Source of the DNA: Anticarsia gemmatalis | Taxonomy: Eukaryota; Arthropoda; Insecta; Lepidoptera; Erebidae | DNA length: 64,000 bases | NCBI RefSeq assembly: GCF_050436995.1 | Contig: NC_134747.1 | Span: 12,221,501 to 12,285,500 of the forward strand | Reading direction: 5' to 3' | Shown here: positions 41,201 to 53,400 of the stretch, one piece after another | Layout of the letters: every line of letters starts with the position of its first letter | Position numbering within the stretch: the first letter of the stretch is position 1 | The notes under the pieces: generated by a model | What the model was told of the DNA's origin: nothing | The model's input: only the letters and a program-made list of their open reading frames with translations | The model's database searches: none | Position numbers and translations under genes: made by a program

Positions 41201-44200
41201 TAATTGCGACGAATTAAAAGTAAAGAAAAACCGATTTTGTACGGTACATGTAGTGAGTAATTACGGTAGCTGCTACCAAAACTACATGTTATTTATGGTA
41301 AGGGCGTTAGTACACGCAACAATGTTGCAACGACAAACTTTACGAATATCGACTTTATGTCGGAGTAAATATTAACGCTTCATAATTTTGTTTGTCTCTT
41401 TTAACGTGATTATCTCTGAAACTACTAGCCAGATTAGAAAAAATCTTTCTGTGTATGATAGCCACATTAATAAGGAAGGCTATAGGCTATCTAACATCAC
41501 GCTATGACCTATAGGAGCGGAGCAGTGACCATAAAGTTAAGTGTAACTTTACTGAGCAGTGAGTTGCGTTTAAAGTTCAAAATCACATGTATTATTGTTT
41601 TAGATCCCCAATAAAAGATAGTAGGGTGTTCTGAGGGTTCATCGATCGAACACGTTGATTGTTTTCTGCGAATGTGTACGAAGGACGTTATAGTCCGACA
41701 ACTTTGTAAAGAGCTTTGACAAGCAAGATTTATCGAGATTATAGTTCATAATTTTATATTTTTCCAAAATAAAGTGCATGTATCAAACAGCCCACCGCCA
41801 TTTCCATAAGCTTACGCGTCACTCATGTTCAAAATTCAGGATCATGTAAGTATATCCTCGGCATGAGAACTGCATACAAGGCTCTCTACTAAGTCGTTGT
41901 ACTATAGTTTTTATCGTGTTGGAGTCATTTCAATGACATACCTAATGACAGAAGCTATTACCATAGATGGCTATCTATAAATCTATTCTGACACTTTTTT
42001 CTAATTGCAATTAAGGCCCTTCTCCCATTACGATACTTGTAGGGTACGATACTCGAGTATAATACTAGTTGGATACATGTTCGCTACCCGATGCTCGCAT
42101 ATTATGCAACTTAAAAGATACTAAATTCATCATTTGTGCAAACTCGTTTTTTGTAGACTGACGTTATGTCGAGCGACTCCAGTGACGATGAAGCTCTTGC
42201 AGTTTTTTTGTTCTCAATTTCTCACAGTTTCTATAGCACCTAGGAGCTGTGAGGAACTGAGGAACTACCTATATTATCAAATGTTAGATTCTGTCAAACT
42301 TGAAACGTGGTGGAACTATATAGTTCCGCGAACATGTTTCCTGAACATAGTTCCAATTAGGAAATGAATGATTCCATGTTCAATCCGCTCCCGAACATGT
42401 GCGCATGTCTACGCGAGACGCGACGCACAAGCGACCAACACGGCGGGTATCGCGAGACTAGTCGCGAACGCGTAGAATACCAGTATCGTAATGTGAGAGT
42501 CTCCATACAAATGTATGTGAGAAGCCCTTCTCCCATTACGATACGCCCGCGCGACTCTAGTCTCGGAGACTAGTCGCCACGAAGTATCTCACATACATTT
42601 GTATGGAGACTCTCACATTACGATACTGGTAGTCTCCATACAAATGTATGTGAGATACTTCGTGGCGACTAGTCTCCGAGACTAGAGTCGCGCGGGCGTA
42701 TCGTAATGGGAGAAGGGCTAGATACTTCGTGGCGACTAGTCTCCGAGACTAGAGTCGCGCGGGCGTATCGTAATGGGAGAAGGGCTTTAGGTTTAGTGTT
42801 GTTTTGACATTCGCGTGATAAAGTTCACATGAAATACAAGTTTATTGGCACCATGCCATTAGTTTAATTTCTAAATCGATGGTAGTTAAATTAGTGTAAA
42901 TAAAACTGACCGCAAAAAAAATACTTTCATATTTCAGTTGGATAAATAAATACGTAAATAAAAAGAACATCGAAGATAATGGCCAGTATTACCGACATCT
43001 GGTGTTACTAAGTAACAAGAAGCAGAATGTATATCCAATTTTTTTTTTCAAGTATAATCATTTAAAAATCTTATTACCATTAAAGCACAATCAACGAGCC
43101 AAATCAATCTTAAGGATTTAATGAATTACCTCAAAAATATGCACACGTTTACGTGCACGTACCTACGTATACGCAACCATCAAATAAACCGTAAAATATT
43201 ACGTACAAATAACAGCAAAATCTATAATTTTAATAACTTGTAAAGTACTTACTTAGCAGGAAACACGTTGATCTGATAATGCGTCACATTAAACACAGTC
43301 TTGCCATGCGCTATAGTGAGTTCTCTCTCGGTCCAGTGCACGGTGCACGTCACCTCGTCTAAAAATACTTTCACGCCGTCGGAAAACTCTAGGGAAGTGC
43401 CTTTAGCTGTTGGCCAGTAGGTCTTGCCTTGCATCTGGTGATAGAATAGTATATTAGAAATACATATATTTGGGAGATTCTAAAGTGTGTATAGCATTTT
43501 TACTGTACTTTTACATGATGATAAATTTTTGCTCAACAGTAAGATACCGATGATGTCTAAATAAAATAAAAAGTATTTTATTTTATGATGCATTATTTTA
43601 ATTATATTTATATTTTAATCCTTAATTTTTTTCGTTTGTACATACAAAATTATGAAATTAAAATTGTATAATTGAAAAATGCGAAGAAGTATGATCAAGG
43701 TTTTACAAAAAGCTCAGGGCTTTTTATATGGGTTAAAGTTCTTTTCTTGTTCTTTGCTTTTTGCCTTTGCAGCTGTTTGCATATTTGATTTAGCTTGTGA
43801 AGTTTGGTGGTGGTAGATGGTAGTGGTAGTAAAGTTAGGCACTTATAGAGATATGCTATTTATACATAGTGTTTAATACATTTGCTTACCTCAATTTCAC
43901 TCAAAAGACAAGCAATACAACTAATTTTATTTTCCAATATTGCTTTCCAGAATATGCTGTATTCATCTTCACTTGGATTCTTTGATATCACTAATGGAAT
44001 GCACCAGGGAGCTAATTGCTAAAATATAAATTAAAAATATAGACAAAATACCAGTATACTATATTCATTAAATATATATAATTCCTGCCATTTACCGTAT
44101 GCGTGAGTGTATACAGCGTATATATTAAATCTAAAACTAAACTAGTTTAAATAAGTTTTAGTTACTAATTAGTAAACTATGTAATTAAAACATATCAAAT

Positions 44201-44461
44201 TCGAGCAAGCGTCGATAATCGAAAATTACAAAGAATGTCGTTTAGTCATACCACGTTTCCTACGTCTCAAGATACGTGCACGCACGCATTAGCCATTTCT
44301 ATTGTCATAAAGTGTACCTTATAATAAGATGCGTTGATATACGCGTCCGGGTCCGACTTGAGCCTCAATCGGGAGTCATCAAAAGGCACTATTTCACTCA
44401 CAATGTTACCGCTTGTATGCTGCATAGCGATCGTTTTGGAACGAGTCATGTTCTCTTTAGT
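38232..44461 (-). CDS. mop: mop exons 16-21: degenerate PTP domain and C-terminus
   Basis: The PTP fold starts with TKENMTRSKTIAM, then IVPFDDSRLRL and DAYINASYYK (the conserved YINAS). It continues with FWKAILENKISCIACL and a signature loop AWVHCGAGGGRSAVVAL that keeps the CX5R frame (Cys1657, Arg1663). The WPD motif that carries the general acid is missing: at the equivalent place the chain reads VFPAKIV (residues about 1620-1626). Activity is therefore doubtful, in line with the weak or absent catalysis reported for HD-PTP. The C-terminus ends PLNFLDPLWSLKKK. The intron between 43253 and 39789 is about 3.5 kb and holds several repeats. Confidence 0.9.
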
Positions 44462-47400
44462 CTAAAACAACAAATTCAGATTATATTTAATCGACGGTGA
44501 TAAAGCTATAAGCATTCCTAATAACAGACATTGTAAAATACTTACCTGTACATCTTGGAATGACTTCCATTTATAATCTAACACCGTGATCCCACTTGCC
44601 ACCTTATTCGTCAAAGAATCAGTCCATCTCTGCAGGTTTTTTACTTCTTGAGTAAAACGGTTCAACAAACTAGGGTCAGAGAACAAGTCCCTCTTCGCTG
44701 GCCTCTCGATCACCTCCTCTTTCGGAGGCAACTTCTTCACAGGCTCAACTTTCGGTATCACAACCACTTTCTTGATCGCACTCTCAGATATTTGAGGCAC
44801 TTTTATTTCGGGCATTAAAGGAGTTTGTTCTACTGAAAAATCTATATCTGACAACAAGTCGAAAGCACTCAATTCCGTCTTAACCTCAGGAGTTTTCACC
44901 TCTACCTTTACCTCAGGTTTCACAGGCTCAGGTTCGATAGCCGTGACGGGTGTATTTTGATTCACTACGCTATTATCATGTTCAAATTTTGGTTCTGTAA
45001 TGTTCTCGGTCGGTGACGACACTGAAATAAAATTCCATTTTACTTGAAATCCGTTTATTTTATAATAATTACAATATTTTTGGCACAAATTATTCATAAT
45101 GTCTTACCTTGGTTGCTAGTATACGTGACACTGGTGTCGTGACCTTGGCCCGACTGCATGTACGTAGATTGGTTTACGTCAGCGCCGTAGTTAGTTGAAA
45201 CAGGCTGAGAGTTTGGCACGAATTCCTCTGGTTTCGTAGTCTGATAGCCGTAAGGAGCGGTGTAGTACTGATTGGCTCCTTGTTCAGAATGAGTCTGTGG
45301 CATGTTTTGCGGTATGTTCTGTGGAATCATATTTTGTGTGTTCTCCGTAGGCGACTGCACTGTCTCGCAGTTTCCTACTTTCCCCGCACTGGTATAAATT
45401 CCATGCGGTTGCCAATTTGGGTCTTTATTTCCCTCCTGAGGGTTCAAATTCCCTTGCACAGTATTATCGTAACCGGAGTACGTATTCTGCGATCCATAGT
45501 TGTAGTCATACGTGCCAGTAGATTGATTGTAGTTATAACCCGGATGATTTTGGTAGGGTTGTCCGTAGCTAGTGTTTGTTTGGTCAGTATAAGCATATGT
45601 ATTGGTCTGGTTATACGTCTCTGGTTGGCTGGTGTAGCTCGGTACTTCGGCAGTGTTATAACCCTGGTAATTCGGTTGGAAGCTTACATTAGACAATGCT
45701 TCGCCGGTCGTATGTGATTTGATCGGTTTATCGAAAGCGTCTAACTGTGCTAGCGCCGGATTGTAGTTAGAATCGATTTCATTAGAATACGAGTATGGTG
45801 TGTTTGTATTAGGCATGCTTGACATTGAAGTTACAGCATTGGAATAAGTCAATCCCTGAGAAGTCGACGCGAAAGTAGTAGCGTAACTGTATGCTTGATC
45901 AGCTGGGTTATAAGGTGTGTTCGGTGGCACTTGGGAAAATTGGTTCACCTCACTATATGGGTAGTTTAAAGAATTGTATTCTGATGGTACTTGTGATGGA
46001 GCCATACTCGTACTAGAGTTCTGCGCCGCACTGGTATACGTATTAGGAACATTTGGCGTAGACACATGCGGATACTGCACGTTATAATACGTTTGAGAAT
46101 AATCCGGCGTGTAATTCGTCTCCGGTTTGGGTGTAACTTGCATTTGCGCAAAATTCGAACTTAAATCCGTTTGGTTGGCAGCACTGTACGCGGCCATATT
46201 TGGCATAGACGGCATAGAAGGCATCGTAGTCTCTGGTATTGCTCCCATTTGGTTGGTATACGTGTCATAGTACTGATTCTGAGGGGTCATATTCACTGGA
46301 TTGACATTCGGAGGCACGTTTGAGAAGTTCTGTGAATCAGTTACTATGGTGTTTGTGTTGTTCTGTGTTGCTGAATAGTATGGGTTTGAGTAAATCTGTT
46401 GTTCCGCGCCGGAGTTCGAGGAATACTGTGGTGGGGTGTACGTAGAGTATCCGTAGTTTAAATCCTCCTGCGGCATTTTGTCGTACGGTTTGGTAGGAGT
46501 TTGATATGCGTAGTTGGAATGTATGGAGGGGACTGCGTATGGCTCTTGTTCGGGCGCGTAAGGATAGCGACCGTATGGATTAGCCATGTTTTGTGGCATT
46601 ACTACTCCATCCGGTAGCTGCATCTGTGTTACGTCTGTTGCTGAAACAATTTGAGAGAATGATTTGTTGTTATATTTACACAATGGTGCAATATAGCTGA
46701 ATTATTCAGTTATTTAATTTTTCAATAAAGAACTCGTTACTTAATCTTACATAGTTGTTACATACCTTCAGATCCAACAGGCGCAGGTCTGATAGAAGTA
46801 GGATACACATTATCAGGATAGTACGAATCTTGGGGCATTGGATCCATGGGCCCTGGAAATCAAATAACAATTATAAATAACTTTTCTATCAGGTACATAC
46901 GCTACGTGTATACGCTATAAACAGCTTAAGGCCAACCATTTTAGAATAAGTACCACAAATATCTACATTTGATAAACATGAAAATCATTATAGTACTAAT
47001 ATTGTTGCACCAGTAAAGATTACATTATTAACTTTGATGGGCTAGTGTAACGCCAAAAGAGTTTCTTACCTTGTGGAGTGGCACTCCTGGAGCCTCTATT
47101 CTTCATATAAGGCAGGTAGTCCTTCAGCTTGCGGGAGCCGCCGGCGGCCGCCACGGCCGCGCCCAGTTGGCCGGGCGGGACCATCATGTCGGGCGTCTTA
47201 GACGGAGGGGGGGTCACGGACTGAGGGACTGGCGTGGGCGCTGGAGAAACAACAAATATATGTTATAAATACCCTTTAAAGTGTACTGGTTTATAGAAAT
47301 TACCTTTTAGTTTATAAAAAAAAATACAAAAAATCCAAATCCGTAACAAATGTACTCGTAAAAACAATAAACCAAAGAAGACATGCCTCTCTTCTTTAAC

Positions 47401-50400
47401 ACGTGAAAACATTACGTCATGATTAGTTTACAATATAGACTGAAATCTTCCTACTTCACTACTAAACTACACTCCGAAAAGCAATGTAGTAGTGTAGTAG
47501 TTTGCGTTCTTTGCACTCTAAAAGTACGCCTTAAATACAAAAATAACTTGTGAAAGTTGTAGAAATATTTTAAACATATGAAATGGCAATTTCTTTTATT
47601 ACCTTTGCTAGTATTCTTAGTCAGCAGTTGTTGCCTCTCCTCAGCCTGCACTTGACAAGTACTGCGCAGTCGTGCGAGCAGCGCGGACACGTTGTGTGAC
47701 AGCTTCTTGTAGAACTCCTGCCCCTTCTGAGACTTGCCCAGCAGCTCCTCGTATGTGTCGTACGATGTGATTAACGCTGGAAATATATGATTAGATGAAG
47801 TTATTGTAAACTAAAGGTTAAGTGTTTTTCAATTATTTTGGCAAAAGCACCAGTAGTCGTTGTTTATCATTTACCAATTTTACAGCTTAACCAACCTTAT
47901 TCAACTCTAAATAAAAGGATTCATTAGTTATGCAGATAATTTTTTCTGTGGCAATATCTAACTCCTCAAAATGCCGCTGTTGTTGGGTAAGAATGCATAT
48001 TTATCTATCTATGTATAATTACTTGTTATTATTACAAAAAGCTCCATATTCGGGTTTAATACATACCATTGATAAGTCCCTCTCGTTTCCTCAACACGTC
48101 GGAGAGCATTCGCCGCGAATCTCCGTAGGATGCATACACTGACGTCAGTTTGTTGATTATATTCTCTTGCGCCGCTAAGTTCTGCTCAATTATTTTCACC
48201 TACAACAATAGTAATAACAGTAATTAGTAAAAGATTTTCTTAAAATATTTTTCAGAGTTGAGACTATTGAAATAATACAGTCATTAGGGTCTAGTATTGT
48301 TGTTGATCCAGATAAACCATAGGTTAATTTTACAAGATTATATAAGAACTCCAAAAAGTTACTGTACAAAAAAGATCCATAACTAAATGTATGGCAATGG
48401 ATGTTGATACTTGGTAGAGAAACTGCAATCAGTTATGTTTTATTTCAATTGTTTCCTTTTTAAGAATAGTAAACGACTGTGCAGTGATAGCCGAGTGGAG
48501 CAGTGATAGCCGAGTGGTTTAAGTTGGCACCTCCCACGCAAGTGGTCGCAGGTTCGAATCCGAGGCAACACACCAATGACTTTTCGAAGTTATGTGTGTA
48601 TTAGAAATAATTATGACTTGCTCTAACGGTGAAGGAAAACATCGTGAGGAAACCTTGCATGCCTAAAATTTGTTTAATACATTTATTGAGCGCATGCAAA
48701 GTCCCCAACCCGCACTTGGCCAGCGTGGTGGACTCAAGGCCTAACCCCTCCCCCTCGTTCGGGAGGAGACCCTTGCCCTGCAGTGGGACAGATATGGGTC
48801 ATTAAAAAAAAAAAAAAAAAAACGACTGTGTCTTTTTGTTACCTTAGGTGTATGTTTCTCCAACTCCTGCTTAAATATCTCATCCGTAGGTTCCGCGGCC
48901 CGCGCCAGCAGCTGCGCCGTTATATCATCAGCAGTGATGGCCTCACGCAGTTGTTGAACTAACGAGTCGCGCTGTGTCTGCATCTCGCGCACCTTGCCCA
49001 CCACGCGGCGCATTTCTGTCATTGTTTCACGGTCTAGACCCGCTAAAATTATAACAAAAAATATAATAGCAGTAATGATGAAGGAAAAGTCCCCAACCCA
49101 TATTCGGCCTTCGTACTGGACTTCAGGGCCGATCTCCCCGTCTCTTTTTTATTCTATTGACTATAAGTCAACTATGTCTGTGTTTTACGTGCACGTACAC
49201 GCATACGACGCATAAAGCAAGCAAATGCTTCAATGTGAATTAACTTGGCTTTTGCTTTGACAACAAGCGCACAGTATAAAATAATTATTGGAAGGGTTAG
49301 AAAACAAACAACTCCCTTTACACCCTTTCTCTGTTACACCCTTTATTTGTTGAAGGATGTCTATGACCAAACCATATATGTATTGATGTAAATTAATTTT
49401 ATCCTACCGCGCGATGTAAACGAGGGTAATGTATTTCATATCTATGGCAACTCACCAATATTATCAATGCTAGGTATCTTGCTCTCCAACACGTCTAGCG
49501 GTTGCGACAACAACCTCAAGTTAGCAATATGTAGCGTCATAGCTTTGTGTAGCACTTGGTTGCTCTCGTTAGTCCTGGTGTGGGCTTCCTGGTACTTGTG
49601 GTACTCGCGAGACAGCTCCGTCTGAACTATGGATGGAGGCCGGGGACCCATTACTTTCTGGTACTCTTTTTCTTTGAGTGTTTCCTCCTAGAAGAAAAGT
49701 ATGTATTTAAATTCATACAACATTAAGTGATTACCTCAGACATTTTTTACAGGTACGCCTTGAAAAGCGAAAAGGTGGCTAAATAGACCATTTGTTTCGT
49801 TAACAAAGTGCTAAAAGTATTAAACTATCGCTTGTTTAATTGCAGTGCCAACGTAAATCACAACACAGATGTATTTTACTTGCGCTTCAACGAGACAGGT
49901 TTTGCGTATATGGATATAATAATATTGCGTCATATTGCACCACATCTGTCGCTTTCGTAAATCCTTTAAATACCAATACACAAACACTTTTACACGGTAA
50001 CTGCATAAAGTAAGAGCTTTTAAAATGATGATCTTACCTGTATTAGGTTCTTAATCTCCGCCAGCGAGTGTTCGACATCACTGATAATCTCGGCAAGATT
50101 GTTCATAGAGTCCACCAGCGCTTGTATGGTCTCTGCCTTCGCGTTCATCGCGGCACATCTGTCTACTATCTCTTGTGGCACCCTAAAGCAAAACAAAATA
50201 ATTATTTTAATATCACAAATGCACACAAAATCTAATTTTTGAGTTAAAGAAAATATTTTGTAATGTTGCACGTACAACAGATACGTGCACACTGCACGTA
50301 CAAACTACGAGTATGCGTACGCATACGCTGCAGCAGTATAAAAGCAGCTTTATCAACTTCAAAGAAACGCAATAGTATGATAACTGTTCAGTTAACATTA

Positions 50401-53400
50401 CTCAAAATTAAATTAATAAACACATCACGTACCAGTATAATATACCCCAACAACTTTTAAAAGGGCGTGGATATCATAATAACGATTGCAATGATACACA
50501 ATACACATATAAAAACCAATAACAATATTACTCACTTATGATCAGAATCCAGTACATCCAACTGATCAAGCTGCAGTGAAGACATGAACTCCATCAGCTC
50601 AGTGTTCTTAGCCTCCACTTGACTGACGATGTGACGTAACAGCTTGGCTTTCTCTTCTGAATACATAGACGATGCTTCGTGAGCACCCATCGGGACCAGG
50701 CGAGAGAATATGTCGGGGCCGGAAATCTGAAAATAATATTATTAATCAATAAGGTTACATGTTTTTATCTATTTATGGTCCCCTGCTGGGCAAGGTGCTC
50801 CTCCTGAATTGAGGTAGGGCTTTGAGTTAAATGCATTTAGCATAATAAAATGATATAGGTGGCACAATTGCTTACACACTGTTAAGACAATCTACAGAAA
50901 AAACAGTTCATATATCTCTCAAATATTTTGCTTTAGCGTCGAAATTGTGGACTTAGCTTAATTGCTGCTGTAACTTTAAGTTGACCACCATTAAAAGATT
51001 GTAAATATTCATTTTCGAATTGTATAGAATCAAAAGAATATAATATTGTCAGCTATTATATCTTCTCCTTACCTCTGGGTCATTGAAATTGATTGGCAGC
51101 GCTTTAACCAAGCACACAGGCTTCATATCCGCCAGTAAATCTTTTTCCGGCACTTCTTCATGATAAATAAACTCGTTCTCATTCTTAGCCGCCTTTCGTT
51201 TCCCTTCAACTACATCGTTAGTGAAGGTGAGTGCTTCTTGCGTGACTTGCACCGGTTGTATGTATTTAACTAGCTTTCTTGCTTCTTCCAGTTTGTCCAC
51301 TGCGATCTGATAGAAGGCGACGCGTTCGCCCATTTTCTGTTGTTCTTCTGCGTGCATGCCTGTAGAAATGAGTGAAAAATTTAATGATTCTGATTATAGA
51401 GTACGAGTACTTTTTAGAAATGAAAATCCGAGTCATAGATGGAATGTGTAGAACGTTGTGTGGGCCTAATAGAGACTTTGGTGTGGTATAATATTTTTCA
51501 AAATTTTCGCCAATCGAAGTCCGGTTCTAGATGTTTTAGTCGATGAAAAAAAAGAAAAATAGTTGTCCCTTAACTTCTAAAAAATCCTATGGCAGAACGT
51601 AAAACTTTTCAAATTATCTCTTAGAAATCTTCGTCGTACTTGGTACCGTAGAAGTCTATTTATAACAAACATCAATACATTTCACTCAAGGTTCAATTAG
51701 ATCTCAGATCATTGATCTTTATCAAACATTCATGACATGCGGGATGTAACGACTCTAATTTATTCGCCTTTTAGCGCTTCAATGACAAACAAGTCGCGAC
51801 AATATTGCTTCATGTAAAGTAGGTATGTTTGCTAAAGTAGGGCATATTTTTTATTGATATAGAGATAAGTTAAGTGTAGTTACAACATGAATAAAACATT
51901 CATAGCTTAGGAACTTTATGAACATACAGAAAAGTCAGAAAACAACATTAATTATGGCTAAATTATACACAAAAGCATTTCAGGCATGTTGTTTGATTAA
52001 CCACAATAAGACTTTTATGAGCCCTAAAAATTCTATACAAACCCATTAACTTGTAAGAAGCATAATTTAACACATCCTCATACTTTACCATTTAGGCAGA
52101 GGTGTATGAATTAACGATGCAAGTCCCTTGTAATAAAGGGCCAGCCTATTGCTATTCACCAGGCTTGTTAACTTTAGGGTAGTATAATTAGAAAAGACAA
52201 TTTTTCCCTAACCCAGAATTGAACCCAAGACCTCATGATTAGCAGTCTAATACAATTCCGATAGTGCTACAGACACAATCATCCTTATTGTATAAAATAA
52301 TATATATATGATTAATGTTAAAAGTTACAATTAATGCCTTACTGATTCACTATTACACCACTTTAATGCAAATTAACCTTACTAAAGACAGCAGCAAAAA
52401 TTTAAGATCCATTAAACTTACCTTGATAAAGACACACAATACAGCCAACATAGTTAGACTTGAATGAGAGGTATCTGTGCCAGACATTGTACAGCTTGGT
52501 GCCGATGATCTCATGTACTGTGTCTTGACCAACAGATGGGCCCAAATAAGCGAGGGAGCTCTTGTAGAAGAATGCCACTTGAGTTGCTACTGCACCTGTT
52601 AGTATAGAATTAGGGATAATGATAATATGGTTTACCAAATTTTGACTATGTTTATGGTTCAAAGAAACTTATATCTTCTATGTATTATTTATTACTATTT
52701 ACTAGTGACCCACCCCCAAATCTGTGTTACCTATACCTAACATAAATTAAAAATATACCCATTTTTGATTTTGATTTTAATTTAGATTTAGTGCATATAA
52801 AGTGAATGCATAGCAAAGTTACAGAAGGAATTATTTCTTAATTATAATATCAGTTAAGTTTCTAATCTTAAAACATTTTGTTATCATAATACATATTTCA
52901 TAACAATAGATATTGTTATCACTACCACTAGAGCAAGTCAATGACCTCTTTTCATTTAGTGAGGTGAAATTATTTATTAACTACTATGCAATTTGCTCTC
53001 CTTCAAAGTTCTTATCAAAGGTAATCATAATCATATCAAACAAAAGGGGAATCACCCATCCATATATCTACTGACTTATTCTCATTGTTGAACAAAAATG
53101 TACTTTAATTGAATAAACAGTGAAATCAAATCATGAAACTCAGTCAATCAATCTGTTTTAGCTGTCTTTACTTCATCAAACCTTTGTTAGATTAGAATAT
53201 GATTTAGACATAAATATAGAAGAGACTTACCAATAACAGTAGCCTTTCTAGTATCTTGTATACTCTTTTCTAGAATACACTCTTGTGCTTGAGCAAAACA
53301 GACTTCTTGCAACACTCTCATGATCTCTGTAGACACATCAACCCCAGTTGGCTGAGGGTAATGCTCCCTTAAGTGCTGAAATGCCCAAGCAGCATTCTGA

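Noticed and set aside
45280..45717. Plus-strand 145-residue open frame
   Set aside because: It is the antisense shadow of the large mop exon 46640-45108, whose low-complexity codons leave the opposite strand open.
48482..48560. tRNA gene candidate with A and B boxes
   Set aside because: It is the head of a SINE with poly-A tail and target duplication, and no cloverleaf closes.
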